The notes: generated from the letters alone by a model not told the origin. A stretch of DNA of 64,000 nucleotides from Sphingomonas sp. UV9 (GCF_004101245.1 NZ_SCIN01000002.1:620001-684000), one strand, 5' to 3'. Counted from the first letter of the stretch, positions 46,112-54,214 are shown. Made by a program: numbers and translations.

Positions 46112-47173
46112 TTATGCGTCGACGCCCACCGCGTCGGCGACGCAGGCGAAACCGTCGCGCTTCAGTAGCGCGTCCAGTTCGCGGAGCATGCGGGCAGGCA
46201 GGCCCGGTCCCTCGTAAACCAGCGCGGTGTAGAGCTGGACGAGGCTCGCGCCGGCGCGGAGGCGGGCATAGGCTTCGGCGCCGCTGTCTACGCCGCCGAC
46301 CGAGATCAGCGGGATCGCGGCGCCGGTTGCCTTGCGGAAATCGGTAAGGCGTTGCCGGCCGAGCGGGGCTAGCGGCGCGCCGGAGAGGCCGCCGGTTTCC
46401 TTCGCGTTGGCGGAGCGCAGACCGGGCCGCGAGATCGTCGTGTTGTTGACGATCAGCGCGTCGATGCGGTTGTCGAGCGCGGCGCGGGCGATGTCGTCGA
46501 TGTCGGCGGGGTCGAGATCGGGGGCGACCTTCAGGAAGATCGGTGTGTCGCCCTTCGCCGCGGTGCAGGCGGCGAGCAGGTCGCGTAACGCCGCGCCGTG
46601 CTGGAGATCGCGCAGGCCGGGCGTGTTGGGGGAGCTGATGTTGATCGTGACGTAGTCGGCGTGCGGCGCGGCGCGGGCGATGCCGTGGACGTAATCCGCG
46701 GTGCGATCGGTGGCGTCCTTGTTCGCGCCGACGTTGATGCCAAGAACCTTGTTTCCCCGCGAAGGCGGGGACCGCGTCTGGGCACCCGCCTTCGCGGGTG
46801 AACAAGCTCGGGAGAGAGCCGCGTCCAGCCCGCCATTGTTGAAGCCCAGCCGGTTAATCACCGCGCGGTCTTCCGGAAGGCGAAAGATGCGCGGCTTGGG
46901 ATTGCCCGGTTGCGGCAGCGGCGTGAGCGTGCCGATCTCGACGCTGCCGAAGCCCAGCCCGAAGAAGCCGGCGATCGCGTGACCGTCCTTGTCGACGCCT
47001 GCCGCAAGGCCAAGCGGGTTGGGGAAGGTGATCCCCGCCACCGTCGTCGCGAGACGCGGGGCGCTCGGGGCGAGCGGCATGCCGGCTTTACCCCACGCGC
47101 CGAGCGCGGCGATGGTGAGGCCGTGCGCGCGTTCGGCGTCGAGGCGGAACAGGATCGGGTGGTAGAAGGCCAT
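46112..47173 (-). CDS. pyrD: Dihydroorotate dehydrogenase (quinone), with repeat-derived insert
   Basis: Class 2 membrane-associated FMN enzyme, fourth step of pyrimidine synthesis. 353 residues: ITFPNPLGLAAGVDKDGHAI, SVEIGTLTPLPQPGNPKPR, INRLGFNNGGLDAAL, INVGANKDA, YVTINISSPNTPGL, FLKVAPDL, IVNNTTISRP and LISVGGVDSG are all family motifs. Between LDAALSRA and VLGINVG, residues 124-141 (CSPAKAGAQTRSPPSRGN) are encoded exactly by a 55-bp palindromic repeat, in frame. The rest of the protein is intact, so it is probably functional. ATG 47173 is chosen as the family start; the frame stays open far upstream through repeat DNA. Confidence 0.95.
   Translation of the reverse strand: MAFYHPILFRLDAERAHGLTIAALGAWGKAGMPLAPSAPRLATTVAGITFPNPLGLAAGVDKDGHAIAGFFGLGFGSVEIGTLTPLPQPGNPKPRIFRLPEDRAVINRLGFNNGGLDAALSRACSPAKAGAQTRSPPSRGNKVLGINVGANKDATDRTADYVHGIARAAPHADYVTINISSPNTPGLRDLQHGAALRDLLAACTAAKGDTPIFLKVAPDLDPADIDDIARAALDNRIDALIVNNTTISRPGLRSANAKETGGLSGAPLAPLGRQRLTDFRKATGAAIPLISVGGVDSGAEAYARLRAGASLVQLYTALVYEGPGLPARMLRELDALLKRDGFACVADAVGVDA
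46750..46804. repeat. 55-bp palindromic repeat inside pyrD
   Basis: Same family as 15078 and 44084, in the 44084 orientation. The right hairpin reads CACCCGCCTTCGCGGGTG where others have CTCCCGCCTTCGCGGGAG, so both arms changed together and pairing is kept. It occupies codons 124-141 of pyrD. Confidence 0.92.
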
Positions 47174-47186
47174 GGCTCGTCCTTGC

Positions 47187-47292
47187 TTCCCTTCCTGGCA
47201 GGGAAGGGCTGGGGGTGGGTCGGTTCGTTGGCTGGCGCCACCTGACGTCAGCAGCCTACCCACCCCCGACCCCTCCCTTCCAGCGAGGGGGG
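47187..47292. repeat. Large CTTCCCTTCC-type palindrome
   Basis: Ends CTTCCCTTCCTGGCAGGGAA and CTCCCTTCCAGCGAGGGGGG. Inner parts GGGGGTGGGTCGG and CTACCCACCCCCG pair. It lies between the divergent pyrD and suf regulator genes. Confidence 0.75.
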
Positions 47293-47396
47293 AAGTCAAG
47301 CTTTCGGGGCGTGCACGATGCACAAAACCGGCCTTCAGTTGCGAGTCGTTAGCACCGCTCGCCGGGTTGACGATGCACGGCACAACGCCCATTTGA

Positions 47397-47423
47397 CCAA
47401 TCGGATCATATCGGTCCGATTGG
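47397..47423 (+). promoter_or_regulatory. Candidate operator of the suf regulator
   Basis: Perfect inverted repeat CCAATCGGA (47397-47405) and TCCGATTGG (47415-47423) with a 9-base spacer TCATATCGG. It lies 14 bases before the regulator's ATG. The position suits autorepression by the Rrf2 protein; binding is inferred only. Confidence 0.6.
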
Positions 47424-47437
47424 ACTCCGAAGCCACC

Positions 47438-47851
47438 ATGCGTCTTTCCAGCCTTGCCGACTATGCGGTCGTGATGATGAGCGCCGCCGCGCGTCATTGC
47501 GGCGGCGTGGCACGGCTGAACGCAACGCTGCTGAGCGAGGAGACCGGTGTGCCGCTGCCGACCGTGCAGAAGCTGGTCAGCCGGCTGTCCGCCGCCGGGC
47601 TGATCGAGAGCACGCGCGGCACCGGTGGCGGCTTCCGCCTGTCGCGGCCGCCCTCGTCGATCTCGCTCGCCGACATCATCGAGGCGGTCGAGGGCCAGAT
47701 TGCGCTGACCGCGTGCGTCGATGGCGCCGCGCAGGATTGCTGCATCGACCAGACCTGCAAGGTTAAGCCGCACTGGAACGCCGTCAACGGCGCGGTCCGC
47801 GGCGCGCTTGCGGGCGTGTCGCTCGCCAGTCTTTCGCAGGTGCCGGCATGA
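47438..47851 (+). CDS. Rrf2-family regulator of the suf operon
   Basis: 137-residue Rrf2/IscR-type transcription factor. The winged helix is MRLSSLADYAVVMMSAAARH with LLSEETGVPLPTVQKLVSRL and the wing STRGTGGGFRLSRPP. Cysteines in ACVDGAAQDCCIDQTCKVK probably hold an Fe-S cluster, giving feedback on cluster supply. ATG 47438 begins the conserved N-terminus. It heads the suf operon, and a long hairpin with a T run stands between it and sufB. Confidence 0.92.
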   Translation: MRLSSLADYAVVMMSAAARHCGGVARLNATLLSEETGVPLPTVQKLVSRLSAAGLIESTRGTGGGFRLSRPPSSISLADIIEAVEGQIALTACVDGAAQDCCIDQTCKVKPHWNAVNGAVRGALAGVSLASLSQVPA

Positions 47852-47883
47852 AGAATACATCGCGCGCAGCGCCTTACCCCTTC

Positions 47884-47951
47884 CTCCGCGCCTCCGCGTC
47901 TCCGCGTGAATCAATTTTGTTCACGCGGAGCCGCGGAGGCGCGGAGTTTTT
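47884..47951 (+). repeat. 27-bp-arm hairpin with T run between the suf regulator and sufB (CGCGGAG family, copy 2)
   Basis: Arms 47884-47910 and 47920-47946 match at 26 of 27 positions with a 9-base loop. TTTTT follows (47947-47951). It is a repeat element that has the shape of an intrinsic terminator or attenuator in the middle of the operon. Confidence 0.8.
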
Positions 47952-47981
47952 AGAGAGCCGCGTTGCGGCGGAGATGAACTA

Positions 47982-49472
47982 ATGGCTACCCGGAACGCAG
48001 AGGCCTATGCCGCCGCGAACAAGACGTACGAGTGGGGCTTCTCCTCGGACATCGAACAGGAATTCGCGCCCAAGGGTCTGTCTGAAGACACGGTGCGCTT
48101 CATTTCCGCCAAGAAGGGCGAGCCGCAGTGGATGCTCGACTGGCGTCTGAAGGCGTTCGCCCTGTGGCAGACGATGGACGCGCCCGACTGGTCGAAGCTC
48201 AACGTGCCCCCGATCGATTACCAGGACGCCTATTACTACGCGGAGCCCAAGGCGAAGCCCAAGCTGGGGAGCCTCGACGAGGTCGATCCCGAGATTCTGC
48301 GCGTCTATGAAAAGCTCGGCATCCCGATCGGCGAGCAGAAGATGCTGGCGGGCGTGGTCGAGGATCCGCTGAACGAGGACGGCACGCCCAAGCGCCGCGT
48401 CGCGGTCGATGCGGTGTTCGACAGCGTCTCGGTCGCGACCACGTTCCGCAAGGAGCTCGAGGCCGCAGGCGTGATCTTCCGGTCGATCTCCGAGGCGATC
48501 AAGGAATATCCCGATCTCGTGCGGAAGTGGCTCGGCAAGGTCGTGCCGCAGCGTGACAATTACTTCGCGACGCTGAACTCGGCGGTCTTCTCCGACGGCA
48601 CGTTCGTCTACATCCCGGAGGGCGTGCGTTGCCCGATGGAGCTGTCGACCTATTTCCGGATCAACGCCGAGAATACCGGGCAGTTCGAACGCACGCTGAT
48701 CGTCGCCGACAAGGGCTCGTACGTCTCGTATCTCGAAGGCTGCACCGCGCCGATGCGCGACGAGAATCAGCTGCACGCGGCGGTCGTCGAACTCGTCGTA
48801 CTCGACGATGCCGAGATCAAATATTCGACCGTGCAGAACTGGTATCCGGGCGACGAGAACGGCGTCGGCGGGATCTACAATTTCGTCACCAAGCGCGCTT
48901 TGTGCCAGGGCAAGAACTCGAAGGTCAGCTGGACGCAGGTCGAGACCGGCAGCGCGATCACGTGGAAATATCCGTCGTGCGTGCTGGCGGGCGATGGCTC
49001 GGTCGGCGAATTCTATTCGGTCGCGGTGACGAACAATCGCCAGCAGGCCGATACCGGCACGAAGATGATCCATCTCGGCAAGAACACCCGCTCGACGATC
49101 GTGTCGAAGGGGATTTCGGCGGGGCGGTCGGACAACACCTATCGCGGGCTGGTGCGCGTCGCGCCGACCGCAGAGGGCGTGCGCAACTTCACGCAGTGCG
49201 ACAGCTTGCTGCTCGGCGACCAGTGCGGCGCGCATACCGTGCCGTATATCGAGGTCCGTAACCCCTCCGCGCAGATCGAGCATGAGGCGACGACGTCGAA
49301 GATCTCCGAGGATCAGCTCTTCTACGCGATGTCGCGCGGGCTGGATGCGGAGGCGGCTGTGGCGCTGATCGTGAATGGGTTTGCGCGGGAGGTGTTGCAG
49401 CAGCTACCGATGGAGTTCGCGGTGGAAGCGCAGAAGCTGCTGGGGATCTCGCTCGAAGGCAGCGTGGGGTGA
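47982..49472 (+). CDS. sufB: SufB, Fe-S scaffold subunit
   Basis: 496-residue core of the SufBC2D scaffold, on which Fe-S clusters are assembled. Family features are [20 protein letters not shown], the [20 protein letters not shown] region, [20 protein letters not shown] with the conserved cysteine, and [20 protein letters not shown] near the end. The start is ATG 47982. The stop overlaps the start of a small unknown gene by GTGA. Confidence 0.97.
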   Translation: MATRNAEAYAAANKTYEWGFSSDIEQEFAPKGLSEDTVRFISAKKGEPQWMLDWRLKAFALWQTMDAPDWSKLNVPPIDYQDAYYYAEPKAKPKLGSLDEVDPEILRVYEKLGIPIGEQKMLAGVVEDPLNEDGTPKRRVAVDAVFDSVSVATTFRKELEAAGVIFRSISEAIKEYPDLVRKWLGKVVPQRDNYFATLNSAVFSDGTFVYIPEGVRCPMELSTYFRINAENTGQFERTLIVADKGSYVSYLEGCTAPMRDENQLHAAVVELVVLDDAEIKYSTVQNWYPGDENGVGGIYNFVTKRALCQGKNSKVSWTQVETGSAITWKYPSCVLAGDGSVGEFYSVAVTNNRQQADTGTKMIHLGKNTRSTIVSKGISAGRSDNTYRGLVRVAPTAEGVRNFTQCDSLLLGDQCGAHTVPYIEVRNPSAQIEHEATTSKISEDQLFYAMSRGLDAEAAVALIVNGFAREVLQQLPMEFAVEAQKLLGISLEGSVG

Positions 49473-49732
49473 TAATTTCTGCCTTATTCCTCGTTATGAT
49501 GCCGGCGTCGGACGTCGACCCTGAGAAAATCAGTGCGTATGTCGATTGTCTCTACAAGACGGGAGGTCGACCGACGGCCAAGTCGGCCGATCGACATGTC
49601 GCCGTCGCAACCCAGTTGAAAAAATGCGCGCGATTGCGCCAAGCGGGTGTCCTAACGCTGCCCTTTTACAAACCTCGGTTCGACATGATCGACGCGAACT
49701 TCAGAAAGTCGAATACGAATGCTGAAAATTGA
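49469..49732 (+). CDS. Small protein of unknown function inside the suf operon
   Basis: 87 residues, not recognised. The N-terminus is hydrophobic ([16 protein letters not shown]), like a short signal peptide. Two cysteines are spaced as in [10 protein letters not shown] and LKKCARLRQ. Its GTG start overlaps the sufB stop and its end overlaps the sufC start by 14 bases, so it is read as part of the operon. The sequence is clearly richer in A and T than sufB and sufC (AAAAAA, TTTTAC runs, rare codons), which suggests later insertion or weak constraint. A link to Fe-S assembly is only by position. Confidence 0.65.
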   Translation: MIISALFLVMMPASDVDPEKISAYVDCLYKTGGRPTAKSADRHVAVATQLKKCARLRQAGVLTLPFYKPRFDMIDANFRKSNTNAEN

Positions 49733-50462
49733 AAACCTTCACGCCGAGATCGACGGCAAGGAAATCCTTAAGGGCCTTTCGCTCACCGTGAACGCGGGCG
49801 AAGTGCACGCGATCATGGGGCCGAACGGCGCGGGCAAATCGACGCTGGGCTATGTGCTTGGCGGGCGGCCCGGTTACGAGGTCACGTCGGGGTCGGTGAC
49901 GTTCGACGGCGTCGACCTGCTCGAGCTCGAGGCGCATGAGCGCGCCGCGGCGGGCGTGTTCCTCGGCTTCCAGTATCCGGTCGAGATCCCCGGCGTGTCG
50001 AACGTCCAGTTCCTGCGCGAGGCTTTGAACGCCCAGCGTGCGACGCGGGACGAGAAGGCGCTATCGGGCGGCGAGTTCCTGAAGCTCGCGCGTGCGCAGG
50101 CGGATCTGCTCGGCATGGATTACGACATGCTCAAGCGGCCGGTGAATGTCGGCTTTTCGGGTGGCGAGAAGAAGCGCAACGAGATGGTCCAGATGGGCAT
50201 CGTCAACCCGAAGTTCGCGATCCTCGACGAGACGGATTCGGGGCTCGACATCGATGCGCTGCGCGTCGTCGGCGACGGCATCAACCGCATCATGCGCGCG
50301 CCCGACAAGGCGGTGCTGCTGATCACGCACTACCAGCGGCTGCTCGATTATGTAGAGCCGGACTTCGTCCACGTCCTCGCCGATGGCCACATCGTCCGCT
50401 CGGGCGGCAAGGAACTCGCGCAGCAGCTCGAGAACGAAGGCTATGTGGGGATTGCCGCATGA
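49719..50462 (+). CDS. sufC: SufC, ABC-type ATPase of the Fe-S scaffold
   Basis: 247-residue cytosolic ATPase that drives the SufB-SufD scaffold. Walker A is [12 protein letters not shown] (about 32-43), followed by the SufC-specific FLGFQYPVEIPGVSN. The signature is GFSGGEKKRNEMVQM and Walker B is FAILDETDSGLDIDAL. ATG 49719 lies within the end of the preceding small gene. The stop overlaps the start of a repeat-containing ORF by ATGA. Confidence 0.97.
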   Translation: MLKIENLHAEIDGKEILKGLSLTVNAGEVHAIMGPNGAGKSTLGYVLGGRPGYEVTSGSVTFDGVDLLELEAHERAAAGVFLGFQYPVEIPGVSNVQFLREALNAQRATRDEKALSGGEFLKLARAQADLLGMDYDMLKRPVNVGFSGGEKKRNEMVQMGIVNPKFAILDETDSGLDIDALRVVGDGINRIMRAPDKAVLLITHYQRLLDYVEPDFVHVLADGHIVRSGGKELAQQLENEGYVGIAA

Positions 50463-50659
50463 CGTCCGCTCGCGCCGCAGGCAGTAAGAATTTGGTTCAC
50501 GCGGAGACGCGGAGACGCGGAGGTGTCGTCGCCTCAGCAGCGCTCCCGCGTGCTTTCTCCGGGCGTGATCTGAGAGCCCGTGCGGGCAAGCCCAATCTTC
50601 TTCTCCGCGTCTCCGCGTCTCCGCGTGAACCCCTCTTCCTTGCAGCGGGTGCACGATGA
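50459..50659 (+). other. 66-codon ORF made largely of repeat DNA, coupling sufC to sufD
   Basis: The ORF starts with ATG overlapping the sufC stop (ATGA) and ends overlapping the sufD ATG (ATGA). Most of it is an inverted repeat, encoding HAETRRRGG at one arm and LRVSASPRE at the other. Such peptides are what this repeat gives in any genome, so a functional protein is doubtful. The frame may still matter because ribosomes finishing it would land on the sufD start. Confidence 0.5.
50496..50629. repeat. Long inverted repeat, CGCGGAG family, copy 3
   Basis: Perfect 27-base arms at 50496-50522 (TTCACGCGGAGACGCGGAG...) and 50603-50629, with an 80-base interior. Same family as 20369-20503 and 47884-47946. 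It lies between sufC and sufD. Confidence 0.9.
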
Positions 50660-51732
50660 GCGCGGTTATGGAACTTCCCTCCACCCGCGAGGAGGCATGG
50701 CGCTGGGGTGATCCGGCGGCGATTGCGGCGGCGGCGGAGTTGCCGCGCGGCGTTGCGGTGGCGGGCGAGTGGTTCCTCGATCTGCCGGGCGCGCGGGCGG
50801 TGTTCGTCGATGGCGTGCTCGATGCGGCGCGGAGCTATCTTCGCCATGTGACGATCGCGCAGGTCGAGGGGGGCGAGCATGTGCTTGGCCGCCGGACCAC
50901 CGGGACCGGCTGGTCGGTGCGCGTCGGGGCGGGGGCTTCGGTCGAGCTTCTCCAGATCGTCCACATCGCGACCGGCGGCGAGAATCAGCTTCCGGCCGAG
51001 ATCGTGCTGGCCGATGGCGCGAGCGCGTCGGTGGTCGAGACGTATGTCGGCGCCGGCTGGTCGAACCGGTCGACGCGGATGACGCTCGGCAAGGCGGCCA
51101 AGCTGACCCGCGCAGTGCGGTTGTTGCAGAGCGACGGCTTCGTATCGTTGCGTGACGAGGCCGAGATCGGTGCGGGCGCGAGCCTGATCGTCACGGTCCT
51201 CGGCGCGGGCGATGCCGGGACGCGGATCGATGGTGCGCTGACGGTGTCGGGTGATGACGCCTTCGCCGAATATGGCGGCGCGCTGCTGACCCGGCGCGAC
51301 CAGCGGCAGGAATGCGCGGTGTCGGTGCGGCATGCTGCGTTGAACGGGCAGAGCAAGCAGATCTGGCGCGCGGTCGCCGCGGACACGTCGACGGCGAGCC
51401 TTGCGGCGCGCGTCGAGGTCGCGCGCGACGCGCAGAAGACCGACGGCGTGCAGTCGCTCCGCGGATTGCTGCTCAAGCGCACCGCGACGGTCAATCTGAA
51501 GCCCGAGCTGGAGATCTTCGCCGACGACGTGAAGTGCGCGCACGGCGCGACGGTCGGCGAACTCGACCAGCGTGCGCTGTTCTACATGCAGAGCCGCGGC
51601 ATACCGCATGCCAAGGCACAGGCGCTGCTCACGCGCGCGTTCGTGGGCGATGCGTTCGCGCAGATCGCGGACGAGACGGTGCGTGAGGCGTTCGTGGCGG
51701 ACGCGGATGCGTGGCTGGAGCGGGCGTTGTGA
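50656..51732 (+). CDS. sufD: SufD, Fe-S scaffold subunit
   Basis: 358-residue SufB paralogue, second scaffold subunit, needed for iron entry. It has the beta-helix core and the C-terminal FADDVKCAHGATVGELDQRA with the conserved cysteine and histidine, then LFYMQSRGIPHAKAQALLTR. It is shorter than E. coli SufD at the N-terminus, as in other Alphaproteobacteria. It overlaps the sufS start by GTGA. Confidence 0.96.
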   Translation: MSAVMELPSTREEAWRWGDPAAIAAAAELPRGVAVAGEWFLDLPGARAVFVDGVLDAARSYLRHVTIAQVEGGEHVLGRRTTGTGWSVRVGAGASVELLQIVHIATGGENQLPAEIVLADGASASVVETYVGAGWSNRSTRMTLGKAAKLTRAVRLLQSDGFVSLRDEAEIGAGASLIVTVLGAGDAGTRIDGALTVSGDDAFAEYGGALLTRRDQRQECAVSVRHAALNGQSKQIWRAVAADTSTASLAARVEVARDAQKTDGVQSLRGLLLKRTATVNLKPELEIFADDVKCAHGATVGELDQRALFYMQSRGIPHAKAQALLTRAFVGDAFAQIADETVREAFVADADAWLERAL

Positions 51733-52943
51733 CGCTGACGCTTGAAACGCGCCCGCTCGATCGTGTCGCGGACTTCCCCGCGATCCCCGAAGGCTGGGCG
51801 TATCTCGACACCGCCGCAACCGCGCAGAAGCCGCAGGTTGTGGTCGATGCGATAACCCGCGCCTACGGCGAGACCTACGCCACCGTACACCGCGGCGTGT
51901 ACCAGCGCTCGGCCGACATGACCGTCGCGTATGAAGAGGCGCGCAAATCGGTCGCACGGTTCATCGGCGCGGGTTCGCCCGACGAGATCGTCTTCGTCCG
52001 CGGCGCGACCGAGGCGATCAATCTCGTCGCGCAATGCTGGGCCGGCGAGCAGTTGAAGGCGGGCGACCGCATCCTGCTGTCGTTGCTGGAGCATCATTCG
52101 AACATCGTGCCGTGGCAGATGGTCGCCGAGCGCGTCGGTGCGGCGATCGACGTGATCCCTCTGACCCCCGATCACCGCATCGATCTCGACGCGATGGAGG
52201 CGATGATCACGCCGGCGCACAAGCTGGTCGCGCTCGGCCATGTCTCGAACGTGTTCGGCTCGGTGCTCGATGCGAAGCGCGCGACGGAGATCGCGCATGC
52301 GGTCGGTGCCAAGATCCTGCTCGACGGCTGCCAGTCGGTGCCGCGGATCGCGGTCGACGTGCAGGCGATCGGCTGCGATTTCTACGTGTTCTCCGGGCAC
52401 AAGCTGTACGGCCCGACCGGGATCGGCGTGCTTTGGGCCAAGCCCGAGCTGCTCGACGCGATGCCACCCTACCAAGGTGGCGGGTCGATGATCGACAAGG
52501 TGTCGTTCGCCAAGACCACCTATGCGCCGCCGCCGGGACGGTTCGAGGCGGGGACGCCGCATATCGTCGGCGCGCTCGGGCTGCATGCCGCGATCGACTA
52601 TGTCGAGAGCATCGGGCTTGCCGCGATCCATGCGCACGAGACCGCGCTGGTGACCGCGACCCGCGAGGCGCTGTCCGGGATCAATTCGGTGCGGCTGTAC
52701 GGCCCCGAGGACTCCGCGGGGATCGTCTCCTTCACGATCGAGGGGGTTCATCCGCACGACATCGGCACCATATTGGACGAAGAGCGAGTCGCGATCCGTG
52801 CCGGCCATCACTGCGCACAGCCGCTGATGGAGGCGCTGGGCGTCGAGGCGACGGCGCGGGCGAGCTTTGGTGTGTATAACGGTCCTGCCGACGTGGATGC
52901 GCTGGTGCGCGGGATCGAACGAGTAACGAGGATTTTTGGATGA
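51729..52943 (+). CDS. sufS: SufS cysteine desulfurase
   Basis: 404-residue PLP enzyme that takes sulfur from cysteine for Fe-S clusters. It has YLDTAATAQKPQVV, the PLP lysine region YVFSGHKLYGPTGIGVLW, and the catalytic cysteine in IRAGHHCAQPLME. GTG 51729 overlapping the sufD stop is the start; the longer frame from 51711 only extends into sufD. It ends overlapping sufT by ATGA. No sufE or sufU partner is seen in the window. Confidence 0.97.
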   Translation: MTLTLETRPLDRVADFPAIPEGWAYLDTAATAQKPQVVVDAITRAYGETYATVHRGVYQRSADMTVAYEEARKSVARFIGAGSPDEIVFVRGATEAINLVAQCWAGEQLKAGDRILLSLLEHHSNIVPWQMVAERVGAAIDVIPLTPDHRIDLDAMEAMITPAHKLVALGHVSNVFGSVLDAKRATEIAHAVGAKILLDGCQSVPRIAVDVQAIGCDFYVFSGHKLYGPTGIGVLWAKPELLDAMPPYQGGGSMIDKVSFAKTTYAPPPGRFEAGTPHIVGALGLHAAIDYVESIGLAAIHAHETALVTATREALSGINSVRLYGPEDSAGIVSFTIEGVHPHDIGTILDEERVAIRAGHHCAQPLMEALGVEATARASFGVYNGPADVDALVRGIERVTRIFG

Positions 52944-53401
52944 GCGACGGATTTCGCATCGAGGAAGTGGACGCGGTCGAGGCCCCGCCCAAGGCGCGTG
53001 TCGTGCTGGATACGGACACGGATGCGGAGCGGAAGCGCGATTATCTCGCCGGGTTCCTTGCGCAGAAGCCGCAGGCCGATGCCGCGGGCGAGCCCGGTGG
53101 CGCGATGTACGAGGCGATCATCGATGCGCTAAAGGAGATCTACGATCCCGAGATCCCGGTGAACATCTATGACCTCGGTCTGATCTACGGCGTCGAAGTG
53201 ACCGAGGACGGGCATGCGGTGGTGTCGATGACGCTGACCACGCCCAACTGCCCGGTCGCCGAGTCGATGCCGATGGAGGTCGAGATGCGCGTCGGTGCGG
53301 TGCCGGGGGTCGGCATCGCCGAGGTCAACCTCGTCTGGGATCCGCCTTGGGATCCGCAGAAGATGTCCGACGAGGCGAAGCTCGAACTGGGCATGCTGTA
53401 G
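52940..53401 (+). CDS. sufT: SufT-like DUF59 Fe-S maturation protein
   Basis: 153-residue protein. The DUF59/MIP18 domain runs from about residue 57: YEAIIDALKEIYDPEIPVNIYDLGLI, then MTLTTPNCPVAESMP with the conserved cysteine, and VNLVWDPPWDPQKMSDEA. Such proteins help insert Fe-S clusters into targets. An N-terminal variable part of about 55 residues precedes the domain. It is coupled to sufS by ATGA and followed by a palindromic repeat. Confidence 0.94.
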   Translation: MSDGFRIEEVDAVEAPPKARVVLDTDTDAERKRDYLAGFLAQKPQADAAGEPGGAMYEAIIDALKEIYDPEIPVNIYDLGLIYGVEVTEDGHAVVSMTLTTPNCPVAESMPMEVEMRVGAVPGVGIAEVNLVWDPPWDPQKMSDEAKLELGML

Positions 53402-53404
53402 GCG

Positions 53405-53522
53405 TCTTCCCCTCCCGCAAGCGGGAGGGGGCAGGGGGTGGGCTCGCGCTCACCTCGCGAGTGACGGTTTGAGTGGCTGGCCGGGAGCCCACCCCCGGCC
53501 CCTCCCGCTTGCGGGAGAGGGG
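53405..53522. repeat. Large CCCTCCCGCAAGCGGGAG-type palindrome
   Basis: Ends CCCCTCCCGCAAGCGGGAGG and CCTCCCGCTTGCGGGAGAGG are inverted. GGGGGTGGGCTC pairs with GAGCCCACCCCC. It separates sufT from sufA but leaves the ribosome site GGAAGGA of sufA intact. Confidence 0.82.
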
Positions 53523-53539
53523 AAGGAAGGACGACGATC

Positions 53540-53893
53540 ATGGCGACGACATTGCGCGCACGACCCGCGGCTCTGAATCTCACCGCGACCGCGCATACGC
53601 GGATCGCGGACCTGATGGCGCGCGCGCCGGCGGACGCGATCGGGGTTAAGCTTTCGACGCCGAAGCGCGGCTGTTCGGGCCTCGCCTACTCGGTCGACTA
53701 TGTCACCGAGGCCAAACCGTTCGACGAGCGCATCGAGACGCCCGGCGGCATTTTGTTCGTCGATGGCGGGTCGATCCTGTATCTGATCGGCTCGACGATG
53801 GACTGGGTCGAGGACGACTTCACCGCCGGCTTCGTATTCCAGAATCCCAACGCCAAGGGCGCCTGTGGGTGCGGCGAAAGCTTCACCGTTTAA
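53540..53893 (+). CDS. sufA: SufA/HesB A-type Fe-S carrier
   Basis: 117-residue A-type carrier. The three cluster cysteines are in RGCSGLAYSV and KGACGCGESF (C...CGC). It receives clusters from SufBCD and passes them to apo-proteins. The start is ATG 53540. It is the last gene of the suf operon. Confidence 0.95.
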   Translation: MATTLRARPAALNLTATAHTRIADLMARAPADAIGVKLSTPKRGCSGLAYSVDYVTEAKPFDERIETPGGILFVDGGSILYLIGSTMDWVEDDFTAGFVFQNPNAKGACGCGESFTV

Positions 53894-53920
53894 AGGGCTG
53901 CCGCGCGCTTAACCTAAGCG

Positions 53921-53975
53921 TGTTTCCCCGCGAAGGCGGGGACCCAGACCGGACTCCCGCCTTCGCGGGAGAACA
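53921..53975. repeat. 55-bp palindromic repeat (TGTTCTCCCGCGAAGG family), reverse orientation
   Basis: TTTCCCCGCGAAGGCGGGG, CCCAGACCGG, CTCCCGCCTTCGCGGGAGA. Confidence 0.87.
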
Positions 53976-54016
53976 AGGGAGCGGAGTGGCCGTCTTGCGA
54001 GACGACGCCCGCCTTC

Positions 54017-54111
54017 CGTCACCCCGGACTAGTTCCGGGGTCCATGGTCCCGCGAAATCATATCTCTCGAGTGCGCGGATCAGTGGATGCCGGAACGAGC
54101 CCGGCATGACG
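54017..54111. repeat. Palindromic repeat, CGTCACGCCGGG family, copy 2
   Basis: Starts CGTCACCCCGGACTAGTTCC, ends CCGGCATGACG. The interior ATGGTCCCGCG...CTCGAGTGCGCGGA matches the copy at 23612-23706. Confidence 0.78.
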
Positions 54112-54214
54112 GGGAGAGGGAGCCGCCGCGCTAACGCGGTGCGCAGTAAGTGCCCCCCACCTTGCCCTACGCTCCCGTCCTGTGCCACTCCCCGCGCCAA
54201 CAAAGGGGATATCC

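Larger units (their letters stand above)
53894..54214. other. Gene-free stretch with two adjacent repeats
   Basis: 321 bases between sufA and the permease gene. It holds a 55-bp palindromic repeat (53921-53975) and a CGTCACCCCGG-type repeat (54017-54111). The last 100 bases contain the AAAGGGGAT ribosome site of the permease and no clear promoter. Confidence 0.6.

Noticed and set aside
46112..47914. pyrD frame extended to 600 codons
   Set aside because: The extension runs through a palindromic repeat, the suf operator and the suf regulator on the opposite strand. PyrD starts naturally at 47173.
50061..50684. 207-codon minus-strand frame across sufC and the repeat
   Set aside because: It is antisense to sufC, and the rest is the repeat peptide HAETRRRG/LRVSASPRE.
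53906..53985. CRISPR-like repeats
   Set aside because: The repeated units are palindromic elements scattered between genes with unique flanks. There is no repeat-spacer array and no cas gene.
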